Below are positions 1-6,971 of a stretch of 14,852 bases of DNA, one piece after another. The notes beneath the pieces were generated by a model. It did no database searches and was not told where the DNA came from. It worked only from the letters and a program-made list of their open reading frames with translations. Source of the stretch: an uncultured Sphingomonadales bacterium (lineage in GTDB: Bacteria; Pseudomonadota; Alphaproteobacteria; Sphingomonadales; Sphingomonadaceae). Position 1 is the stretch's first letter, and each line of letters begins with the position of its first letter. The DNA lies in NCBI GenBank assembly GCA_903868655.1, contig CAIPWG010000594.1, positions 1-14,852 of the forward strand, in the 5' to 3' direction. The position numbers and the translations under genes are program-made.

Positions 1-2
1 CG

Positions 3-626
3 CAGGTGTTTGATGCCGTAATATCAAGCAGCACAGACCGCTCGTCAGCGCGGCCTGGGATTGCCGGTGTCGACAGCAATCGCGGTGATGAGGTTTATCC
101 CGGTTATCCCGGGTTGGTCGTGGCACATGGCCTGGTGCGGGCGATGACCTGGGGCTTTCCGCTGGTGCGCAAGGGGCGGCAGGGCCAGCCCCTCAAGCCC
201 AAACCAATGACCAACGCGCGCGCCGACAAGCTGCAAACCGTGTTCTGGAAAGCCAGCTTCGCTGCGGGCCGTTGCTTGATCCCGGTCAGCGCCTGGGCCG
301 AAGCCGAAGGTGCGGCAGGACGGATGACCCGCACATGGTATGCTTTGCCCGGCGATACGCCCTTTGCCGTGGCCGGACTGTGGCGCCGGACCGATACTTG
401 GGGCGATGTCTTTGCAATGGTCATGGTCGATGCCAATCCACAGATGGCCGCCGTGCATGACCGCATGCCCGTTGTGCTGACACCCGACCATTGGGCGGCG
501 TGGCTTGGGCGTGACAACGACGCGGCATTTGCGCTTTGTCGGACCTGGCAGGGTGACCTGTCGGTTCAGCGTACGCCCGAACGCTGGGCCGGTGGTGCCA
601 AGGATCAGCACGACCTGTTTGGCTGA
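3..626 (+). CDS. SRAP-domain protein (YedK/HMCES type), 5' end outside the window
   Basis: Members of this family form a covalent thiazolidine link to abasic sites in single-stranded DNA through Cys2, shielding the lesion. The visible 3' part shows the family pattern in order: a YPGYPG segment, MTWGFPL, the NARADK segment, RCLIP followed by SAWAEAEG (the Glu encoded at 300-302 aligns with catalytic E105 of YedK), TPFAVAGLWR, and HDRMPVVL (His at 456-458, equivalent to the YedK active-site His). The frame is open to the left edge. The GTG at 6 is probably not the start, because the conserved N-terminal Met-Cys must lie upstream of the window. The catalytic Cys therefore cannot be checked. No partner genes are visible on this side. 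The family call is confident; the true start is unknown. Confidence 0.9.
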   Translation, partial: QVFDAVISSSTDRSSARPGIAGVDSNRGDEVYPGYPGLVVAHGLVRAMTWGFPLVRKGRQGQPLKPKPMTNARADKLQTVFWKASFAAGRCLIPVSAWAEAEGAAGRMTRTWYALPGDTPFAVAGLWRRTDTWGDVFAMVMVDANPQMAAVHDRMPVVLTPDHWAAWLGRDNDAAFALCRTWQGDLSVQRTPERWAGGAKDQHDLFG

Positions 627-636
627 ATGCCCCTAG

Positions 637-652
637 GGGCAGAAATCTGCCC
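637..652 (+). terminator. Possible hairpin downstream of the SRAP gene
   Basis: A perfect 7-base inverted repeat (GGGCAGA / TCTGCCC, 2-base centre; 6 bp with an AAAT loop if folded as RNA) begins 10 bases after the SRAP stop codon. It overlaps a 12-base palindrome, GCCCCTAGGGGC, at 629-640. No T-run follows, so it is not a classical intrinsic terminator. It could act as an mRNA 3' end stabiliser. Confidence 0.3.
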
Positions 653-851
653 GGCCATGCAACCTGACGCCGCGTACGCACGTATCAAGCCCGATACAAA
701 TTGTAAAAAAACAGGACCGGGCGGTGACACTTGCCGAAAATGACCATTTGCTAACGATTTTCCGGCACAAACACCGCAGTCCGTCCAACGACCAGCGTGG
801 ACAGGCGTGGCGCCATTGCCATGTCCCAATCGCATAGACAGGCCTTTGTCG

Positions 852-3362
852 ATGATCCGTTTGCCGCTTATCCAACCCAATCCCCCGCGTTTGAGCACGA
901 TGGCCGACGATTTGCGTGCGATCGAGCAGCGCCAGATCTACAGCAACGGCGGCCCGGTCGTGCGTCAGTTTGAACGTGATATGACCGAACAGCTGTTTGG
1001 CGGGAAAGGCGACACGCTGGCTGTTTCAAACGCTACGCTGGGTTTGATGATGGCTTTGCGGCACGGGATCGGTGCGCGCGCCAACCGTGGTTTTTTTGCG
1101 CTTGTACCCGCACTGACCTTTGCCGCGACTGCGCAGGCTGCGGTGTGGGCCGGACTGATTCCGTTGGTTCACGATATCGATCCAGACAGCTGGATACCGG
1201 ATCCGGCCGTGGAAGAGGCGCTGTTGCGCCGCCATGGCGGGCGCATTGCCGCGCTGGTGCCCTATGCCACATTCGGGCGCAGCATTGATCTGGAACGGTA
1301 TCAATGGCTGGCGCGGCGCCACGATGTGACAATCGTGATCGATGCCGCGGCTTCGCTTGGCACATGCGATCGCAATGGCTTGAATTTTGGTGCCGGCTCA
1401 TCGCTGGCAGTGGTCTATTCGATGCATGCGACCAAGACGTTTGCCACTGGCGAAGGTGGCGTGGTGCACAGTGGCGATGTGGCGCTGATCGACAGCCTGC
1501 GTCGCATGAACAATTTCGGTTTCGGCGCGGCGCGCAGCGCTGAAATGCCCGGCCTGAATGCCAAGTTGTCTGAAGTTTCAGGCCTGATTGCCGCCGCCAA
1601 GCTGAAAGAGATTGATGCCGTGGCCGCGCATCGCGCCATGCTGGGTGAATGTTATCGCGCCGAATTGTCTGAATATTCTGGGCAATCGGCAGCGGATGAA
1701 CGCCAGTGCTATCAATTCTGGTCGGTGTTGCTGCCCACCGAACTTGCCCCGCAACGTTCGCGAATTATCGCCGCGCTGGCCGAAGCCGGGATCGGAGCCG
1801 GGCATTATTTCAGCCCGCATCTGGGGCAACAGCCGTTTTTCAAGCGTACGGCGCAAATCGAACCCACGCCAGTTGCTGACAATGTTGGGCAGCGGATTGT
1901 GTCGCTGCCGATTACCGATAGCATGACAACCGATGATGTCCGGTCGGTCGCTGCTGCACTGCGTTGTGCAATTGCCCAAGTATCGATCCCAAACGAGGTA
2001 ACACAAACAGCCATGGCCGAACATGCGCACTACGCAACGGTGCTGATTGGCGGTGGTCCTGCGGGTACCGCGTTGTTGACGTCTGCGGCGAAACAGGGCC
2101 GGCTGGTTGCGCTCGCGTCGTCCGGACTTGCTGTGGTCGAACGGTCCGCCACGCTCGGGTCGGGGCAATTGGGCAATTATGGCATTCGGTCGGACACCAC
2201 TGCCGAAACCTTTCTGAGTGCGATCAAGGACAATCCCGACGACCGGCTGGCCGCACTCGTGGATCATCCAGCAGCCATTCGCATGACGCGCCATATCGGC
2301 GCCTTGGGCGTACCCCTGGCCGACGCAGGCGATCTGTTGGCGGTAACCGGGCACCAGCTGGCCGAGATCGTGACCGACCATGGTGGCGCGGTGCTCAACA
2401 ACCATGATGCCATCGGTGCACGCCGCACTGCCGACGGGCTTTGGGCCACCACGGTTCAGCCGCACGGTGGCAAAGCCTATGATCTGGTATCACGCCATAT
2501 TGTTCTGGCAACCGGCGGACACATGCGCGCAGGCGACGTGATGCAGGCGCGGATCGCGGGTTCGACTTTGGGCGACCTTGCCGGATCACGCTTGGTCGTC
2601 GCAGATGCCGTCATGCGCGATGGCGGGGCCGAAGCGGTCATTCGTCGGCTGGAGGGAGTCCGCGCACCGCGGATTGCAATCATCGGTGGGTCGACCACGG
2701 CATTGGCAACCGCGGTCCGGTTGCTCAAGATGGTGCCCGAACTGCCGCTTGGGGCGGATGCGGTTACGGTCATGCATCGCCGGCCGTTGCGTCCGTTCTA
2801 TCACTCGCGGCAGGCCGCGCTGGATGACGGGTTTGATGATTTCACCGACGCAGACATCTGTCCGGTCAGCGGGTTCGTCTACCGCCTGGCGGGGTTCCGT
2901 CTGGAATCGCGCGATTTGCTGCTGCGCGCTTTGTCGATTGGTGGGCGCACGCCCGATCCGCGTCTGGCGCTGTTCCGGCTTGATCAGAACGACGATGCCG
3001 CAGCACAGGCGCTTATTGCAGATGCCGATCTGGTGATCGGCGCCACCGGGTATCACCCACGCGCGCTGCCGTTGTTCGATGTCGACGGTTCGCCGATCGT
3101 TTTGGCCAGCGAAGGGGAGACGAGCGGGCCGTTGGTGGATCGGCACTGCCGCGTACTCGCCGCAGATGGCTCGGTCGTCGAAGGCGCCTTCGGGCTTGGC
3201 CTGGCCGCGGGGTTCGTGCCGTGGGGGCCACTGGGTGGCGAACCCAGCTTTCGCGGCAAGGCCAATGGCCTGTGGCTGTGGCAGAACAATGTCGGCCAGA
3301 TGATTGTCGATCAGGTGCTTGATGGCCAATCGGCCTTGCAGGCCAAACAGGCTGCTGCATGA
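852..3362 (+). CDS. Fusion: DegT/DnrJ/EryC1/StrS PLP aminotransferase + FAD/NAD(P)-dependent oxidoreductase
   Basis: This is one 836-residue frame with two enzymes. Residues 1-375 are a sugar-type PLP aminotransferase: an IQPNPP start, YSNGGPVVRQFE, SNATLGLMMAL, Asp164 in IDAAASLG (pyridine-nitrogen contact) and Lys195 in HATKTFATGEGG (Schiff-base lysine). Residues 396-836 are a flavoprotein: the FAD motif GGGPAG at 400-405, a second dinucleotide-binding loop around GGS at 612-614 (NAD(P)H), and ATGY at 731-734. The two-domain layout resembles N-hydroxylating or Baeyer-Villiger-like monooxygenases; that is inference. The start at ATG 852 is chosen because the DegT family begins there; an in-frame GTG at 807 adds 15 residues with no family match, and the ribosome site is weak. 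DegT enzymes usually run about 370-400 residues alone, so both halves are full length. The downstream glycosyltransferase gene overlaps by 4 bases. Plausible role: amination, and perhaps N- or ring oxidation, of a sugar or small molecule. The substrate is unknown. Confidence 0.88.
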   Translation: MIRLPLIQPNPPRLSTMADDLRAIEQRQIYSNGGPVVRQFERDMTEQLFGGKGDTLAVSNATLGLMMALRHGIGARANRGFFALVPALTFAATAQAAVWAGLIPLVHDIDPDSWIPDPAVEEALLRRHGGRIAALVPYATFGRSIDLERYQWLARRHDVTIVIDAAASLGTCDRNGLNFGAGSSLAVVYSMHATKTFATGEGGVVHSGDVALIDSLRRMNNFGFGAARSAEMPGLNAKLSEVSGLIAAAKLKEIDAVAAHRAMLGECYRAELSEYSGQSAADERQCYQFWSVLLPTELAPQRSRIIAALAEAGIGAGHYFSPHLGQQPFFKRTAQIEPTPVADNVGQRIVSLPITDSMTTDDVRSVAAALRCAIAQVSIPNEVTQTAMAEHAHYATVLIGGGPAGTALLTSAAKQGRLVALASSGLAVVERSATLGSGQLGNYGIRSDTTAETFLSAIKDNPDDRLAALVDHPAAIRMTRHIGALGVPLADAGDLLAVTGHQLAEIVTDHGGAVLNNHDAIGARRTADGLWATTVQPHGGKAYDLVSRHIVLATGGHMRAGDVMQARIAGSTLGDLAGSRLVVADAVMRDGGAEAVIRRLEGVRAPRIAIIGGSTTALATAVRLLKMVPELPLGADAVTVMHRRPLRPFYHSRQAALDDGFDDFTDADICPVSGFVYRLAGFRLESRDLLLRALSIGGRTPDPRLALFRLDQNDDAAAQALIADADLVIGATGYHPRALPLFDVDGSPIVLASEGETSGPLVDRHCRVLAADGSVVEGAFGLGLAAGFVPWGPLGGEPSFRGKANGLWLWQNNVGQMIVDQVLDGQSALQAKQAAA

Positions 3363-4432
3363 CCGCAGTGTCTGCGCCTTTGATCAGCGTGGTCATGGCC
3401 GCGTACAATGGCGCGGGCCTTATCGAAGAAACGATCGCCAGTGTCCTGGCGCAAGACTTGCCCGATCTCGAACTGATCGTGGTCGATGACGCATCGACCG
3501 ACGATACGCTGGCGCGGCTGCATGCACAGACCGACCCGCGGATTCGGGTCATCGCGTCGGCGACCAACGGCGGCCCAGTGGTCGCACGCAACAAGGGCTT
3601 TGCCGAAGCGAGCGGGCGCTACATCGTTGGGCTCGATCAGGATGATCTGTGCCATCGCGACCGGTTTTCCACACAAGCAGCCTGGCTCGACGCGCATCCC
3701 GATACAGTGCTGGTGGCCTGTGCGGTCGATTTGTTGGAAGCGGGCACGATACGGCCGCCGCGCGCGCCTTTGCAGACCTCGCCGATGTTGATCGCGTGGC
3801 GGATGCAATTCGGCAATCCGCTGGTGTGGTCTTCGGTCATGTTTCGTGCCGATGCTGCGCGGCAGCTTGATGTGTTTGAACGGGTCGATCGGCTTTATGC
3901 TGAAGATTTCGATTTTTATCACCGCATTGCGCGTCTGGGCACGATAGCTCGGATCGACCGGCCCCTTGTCACGTATCGTATCCACCCCGGCGGCGCGTCT
4001 CGGCGCTTCACCGAGCGGATGGACCAGAGCGCTTCGGCGGTTCTGGTAGAGCCTTATACCGCGCTGTTTGGCGCCGATGCCGCTGATGCGGCGCGGCTGG
4101 CCGTTGTTCATTTCACAGGTGGGGTCGCGGTGCCTGATCTGGCGGCGCTTGATCGTCTGGGCATTGTGCTCGGCCGTGTGCACGATCATTTCTGTGCCAC
4201 CCATGCCATAGCTGCCGTCGATCAGGCGCTGATACAGCAAGAATTTGCGCGGATGTGGTGGCGCATGGCCGATGCCAGCGTGCGTTCGGGCGCGGTGACG
4301 CTTGAAGAAGCTGGCGCGGCCTGTCCTGCCGGATTGCAGGCGTCGCATCCTTCGCGGCGCAGGGCAATTGGTTCGGTTGCGATCGGGGCCGGACGCGCGC
4401 TTCTGTCACGGTGGAAAAACGCCGTCCCGTAA
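3359..4432 (+). CDS. Family 2 glycosyltransferase
   Basis: A GT-A fold transferase of 357 residues. The N-terminus reads ISVVMAAYNGAGLIEETIASVLAQ, followed by VVDDASTDDT (Asp43-Asp44, nucleotide-sugar binding) and the metal-binding DQDD at residues 93-96, then YAEDFDFYHRIARLG in the region where GT2 enzymes carry the catalytic acidic residue (E/D-D). I see no membrane segment, so it is probably cytoplasmic or peripheral. Its ATG overlaps the stop of the aminotransferase-flavoprotein fusion (ATGA), which implies translational coupling and joint function. The C-terminal third (about residue 230 on) has no motif I recognise. Donor and acceptor cannot be told from sequence. It likely transfers a sugar onto, or made by, the product of the upstream enzyme. 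Confidence 0.9.
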   Translation: MTAVSAPLISVVMAAYNGAGLIEETIASVLAQDLPDLELIVVDDASTDDTLARLHAQTDPRIRVIASATNGGPVVARNKGFAEASGRYIVGLDQDDLCHRDRFSTQAAWLDAHPDTVLVACAVDLLEAGTIRPPRAPLQTSPMLIAWRMQFGNPLVWSSVMFRADAARQLDVFERVDRLYAEDFDFYHRIARLGTIARIDRPLVTYRIHPGGASRRFTERMDQSASAVLVEPYTALFGADAADAARLAVVHFTGGVAVPDLAALDRLGIVLGRVHDHFCATHAIAAVDQALIQQEFARMWWRMADASVRSGAVTLEEAGAACPAGLQASHPSRRRAIGSVAIGAGRALLSRWKNAVP

Positions 4433-4490
4433 CAGCCGGGCCAATCCGATCGGCTTCGCATGAAGATCAACCCTCGCGGACAGCTTGCAT

Positions 4491-4507
4491 CCACATGGGC
4501 TATGTGG
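4491..4507. promoter_or_regulatory. Inverted repeat upstream of the peroxiredoxin gene
   Basis: CCACAT and ATGTGG form a perfect 6-base dyad around a 5-base centre, 28 bases before the peroxiredoxin ATG. It lies in the 103-base gap after the glycosyltransferase gene. A TATAGC hexamer at 4511-4516 could be a -10 element, but no convincing -35 is placed at normal spacing (TTGCAT at 4485-4490 is 20 bases away). It may be an operator or a leader hairpin. Confidence 0.3.
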
Positions 4508-4535
4508 GCGTATAGCTCACTAGAGGAGAATACCC

Positions 4536-5090
4536 ATGCCGCTGACTTTTCGCCATGTTGCGCCTTTGATTGCGCTTGCTTCGGTTACTGTAGCGACGAC
4601 ACCCGTATTCGCTGCACTGCCGGTCGGGGCCAGCGCTCCCGCCGTTGTCACACCTGCCGTTCTGGCCGGCAAACCGTTTGAATTCCGCCTGCAGGAAGCG
4701 TTGAAAAAGGGGCCAGTGGTGCTCTATTTCTTCCCCGCGGCCTTCACCAGCGGCTGCACGATCGAAGCGCATGACTTTTCCGATGCCATCGCGCAATTTG
4801 CCGAGTCAGGCGCCACGGTGATCGGCCTGGCGCACGATCCGATCGACAAGCTGAGCCGGTTTTCGGTGACCGAATGCCGCAACAAATTTGCGGTCGGTGT
4901 TGCCAGCAATGCAATTATCGACGCCTACAAAGTGAAAATGCCGCTGTTGTCGATGTCGGATCGCACCAGCTTCGTGATTGCGCCCGATGGACGCATTCTG
5001 TTGGCCTACAGCGCGCTGAGCGCGAACGGCCATGTCACCAAGACCCTGGCTGCGGTCAAGGCCTGGCGCGCGGCGCACCCCGCGCGGTGA
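4536..5090 (+). CDS. Exported peroxiredoxin (AhpC/TSA, Bcp-like)
   Basis: A thiol peroxidase of 184 residues, expected to reduce hydrogen peroxide or lipid hydroperoxides. The N-terminus is a signal peptide (hydrophobic core LIALASVTVATT, likely cleavage after VFA at about residue 26), so the enzyme should be periplasmic. The peroxidatic motif is TSGC with Thr71 and Cys74, after YFFPAAF. The conserved Arg lies in SDRTSFVIAPDG. The position five residues after Cys74, where Bcp-type enzymes have a resolving Cys, is His79; the only other Cys is Cys114. It is therefore either a 1-Cys enzyme or one using Cys114 as a non-standard resolver. The start is fixed by a strong AGAGGAG ribosome site at 4522-4528, 7 bases before ATG. 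It converges on the DUF6134 gene with a 4-base gap. The electron donor is unknown. Confidence 0.9.
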   Translation: MPLTFRHVAPLIALASVTVATTPVFAALPVGASAPAVVTPAVLAGKPFEFRLQEALKKGPVVLYFFPAAFTSGCTIEAHDFSDAIAQFAESGATVIGLAHDPIDKLSRFSVTECRNKFAVGVASNAIIDAYKVKMPLLSMSDRTSFVIAPDGRILLAYSALSANGHVTKTLAAVKAWRAAHPAR

Positions 5091-5094
5091 TCGA

Positions 5095-5748
5095 TCAAGG
5101 GCGGCGCGCGTAACGCACTTCGGCGCCGCCTTTGACAAAACTCAGTCCTGCCCATGTCTGGGTTTCGTCATACCACAAGTCGAGTTTGACCGGGCCTGAC
5201 AGCGCATAACGGCGAACGCGCAGGGGACTGGATGTGGCTGTCTGCACAATCGCTGGGGATTGCGGCGTGACACGCGGGCGGATCACTTCACCCGATTGCG
5301 TATTGATCCACGCGCCTTCCAACTCGTGCACGTTCCAATGTGTCGCTGGCAAAGCATCAGCCGGGGCAGCATAAGGCGCGCCGGCGGTCGGCTGAATCAT
5401 CAGGCCATTGCCTTCGCGCCGCCCTGTCACATGATAATGCGTGCCATTGTCGTCGGTCTGTGTGGTCAGTTCGGCCACTTGTCCATGCGCCCAGCGCTCC
5501 ACCGCATGATGGGTATAGCGATAGAGCGTAACCGGCCCGACGCGAAACGCGATATCGACCGCCACTTCGACGGCGAAGCCATCGGCGCGCGGGTGAAACA
5601 CCAGATCATGCGTTCCCAATTTTCGCGATCCGCGCCAGACCTCAAAGCTGAGCTGACGCGTTGAGGGCATGGATTGCGGCACAGCGCGGGCCAGCCCTGG
5701 CACCAGCAGCGCAAGGCCACCGCCCAACATCGTGCGTCGCGCGATCAT
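5095..5748 (-). CDS. Exported DUF6134 family protein
   Basis: A protein of 217 residues with an N-terminal signal sequence: MIARRTML, a glycine/leucine-rich core, and likely cleavage after ARA at about residue 22. The Arg-Arg pair at 4-5 followed by T-M-L is Tat-like, though a Sec route is equally possible. The mature part is beta-rich with repeated short strands (LSFEVWRGSRKLGTHDLVF, VDIAFRVGPVTLYRYTHH, LDLWYDETQTWAGLSF), consistent with a DUF6134 barrel-like fold. The biochemical function of this family is not known to me. The start at 5748 is chosen because its ATG overlaps the stop of the upstream methyltransferase gene (ATGA) and is followed at once by the signal peptide; the longer open frame has no such logic. 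It closes the lipid operon, suggesting an envelope role linked to the modified lipid. Confidence 0.78.
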   Translation of the reverse strand: MIARRTMLGGGLALLVPGLARAVPQSMPSTRQLSFEVWRGSRKLGTHDLVFHPRADGFAVEVAVDIAFRVGPVTLYRYTHHAVERWAHGQVAELTTQTDDNGTHYHVTGRREGNGLMIQPTAGAPYAAPADALPATHWNVHELEGAWINTQSGEVIRPRVTPQSPAIVQTATSSPLRVRRYALSGPVKLDLWYDETQTWAGLSFVKGGAEVRYARRP

Positions 5749-6971
5749 GCCGGTTTTTCCAGCACGTAGAGCCCGACATCGATCTGGCCGGTCGAAAAAC
5801 CCGCCTCGCAGTAACATAAGTAATAGGCCCACATCCGGCAGAACTGATCGTCAAAACCACGCTTGCCCATGACTTCGCGCGTGGCATCGAAACGGCGGCG
5901 CCATTCGGCCAGTGTCGCGGCATAAGCCGGGGCAAACTGTTCCTGATGAGTCATCGCCAGGCCCACTGCATCGGCCTGTTGCGCCAGAATGCTGCGGGTG
6001 GGCAGCATGCCGCCTGGAAAAATGTAATGCTGAATGAAATCGGGTGCCTGACGATAGTGCTCAAAACGGTCTTCGGCGATCGTGATCACTTGCAGCACCG
6101 CGCGGCCGCCTGGCGCCAGTCGATCGCGCAATTGCTTGAAATACGTCGGCCACCATGCCTCGCCGACGGCTTCGAGCATTTCGATCGACACGATGGCATC
6201 GAAGCTGCCGGTCACTTCGCGGTAATCGAGCAGCTTGATATCGACTTGATCGGTCATTCCGGCATGGGCCACGCGTTCACGGGCAAACCGCAATTGTTCC
6301 TGCGACAGTGTCAGCCCGGTGACATGCGCGCCCGATTTCGCCAGATGCGTGGCCAGCGCACCCCAGCCGCAACCGATTTCCAGAACGCGCGCACCGGATC
6401 CGGTGCCCAGCAGATGCGCGATATGATCAAGCTTGTGCGCCTGCGCCGCTTCCAGTGTCTGCCCGTGCGCAAACTCCACAGCCGACGAATACGTCATGCT
6501 TTGGTCGAGCCATGGCCTGTAGAAATCGTTGCCGAGATCATAGTGGAACGCGATATTGCGCTTGCTGCCGCTCAACGAATTGCCGCGCAGCATATGCACC
6601 ATGCGCCGTAGCAACCGGATCGGCAGGCCGCCGTCGATCACGTGATCCAGCCCCGACAGGTTGACTGCGCCCAACGCGATCAGGCGGACCAGGTCGGCGC
6701 TGGTCCAGTCGCCTGCGATGTAGCCTTCGGCAAAACCCAAATCGCCACGCCACACCAGCCGTCGCAATGCGCGCCAGTTGTGCAGGGTGATCTGGCCATG
6801 CGGGCCGGGCTCGACGCCCTGATGGTGGACTTCGCGCCCATTGGGCAGGACCAGCGACAGGCTGCCCTTCGACAGCTGTGCCAGCCAGCGGCGCGTGCCG
6901 CGCATGATGGGGCCGCCGCGCAACGGATAGGCATCGTCCATATCGCGTGGCAGTGAAGCAGAAGTGCTCAA
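5745..6971 (-). CDS. Cyclopropane-fatty-acid-synthase family methyltransferase (UfaA1-like position)
   Basis: A SAM-dependent enzyme of 408 residues expected to methylate the double bond of unsaturated acyl chains in phospholipids. Family landmarks are NIAFHYDLGNDFYRPWLD and MTYSSA, the SAM loop VLEIGCGWG at 196-204, SIEMLEAVG with Glu267, and DFIQHYIFPGGMLPT. Two bicarbonate-site residues of E. coli Cfa are replaced: the Cys of YSCA is Ser163, and the His of LHTI is Ile296. Glu267 and a Tyr in AYAATL are kept. It may therefore make a methyl or methylene branch rather than a cyclopropane ring (inference). I chose the TTG at 6971: it overlaps the DUF1365 stop (TTGA) and has AAGG 9 bases upstream. 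ATG at 6941 is the alternative. It is third in a coupled four-gene operon. Confidence 0.88.
   Translation of the reverse strand: MSTSASLPRDMDDAYPLRGGPIMRGTRRWLAQLSKGSLSLVLPNGREVHHQGVEPGPHGQITLHNWRALRRLVWRGDLGFAEGYIAGDWTSADLVRLIALGAVNLSGLDHVIDGGLPIRLLRRMVHMLRGNSLSGSKRNIAFHYDLGNDFYRPWLDQSMTYSSAVEFAHGQTLEAAQAHKLDHIAHLLGTGSGARVLEIGCGWGALATHLAKSGAHVTGLTLSQEQLRFARERVAHAGMTDQVDIKLLDYREVTGSFDAIVSIEMLEAVGEAWWPTYFKQLRDRLAPGGRAVLQVITIAEDRFEHYRQAPDFIQHYIFPGGMLPTRSILAQQADAVGLAMTHQEQFAPAYAATLAEWRRRFDATREVMGKRGFDDQFCRMWAYYLCYCEAGFSTGQIDVGLYVLEKPA

Noticed and set aside
682..704. GTATC-6-GATAC dyad and ACAAATTGT palindrome near an A-run
   Set aside because: Five-base arms with no T-run in either useful direction; the A-run gives T's on the wrong side for a leftward terminator, and no gene is read that way here.
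731..757. TTGCCG ... TAACGA as a promoter for the fusion gene
   Set aside because: The spacer is only 15 bases and the -10 match is poor; too weak to list as a feature.
807..851. Upstream GTG start for the aminotransferase fusion
   Set aside because: The 15 added residues do not resemble the DegT N-terminus, which begins naturally at the ATG 852.
1578..2465. A 295-codon open frame antisense across the fusion joint
   Set aside because: No motif, no ribosome site, and it lies across conserved aminotransferase and FAD motifs on the other strand.
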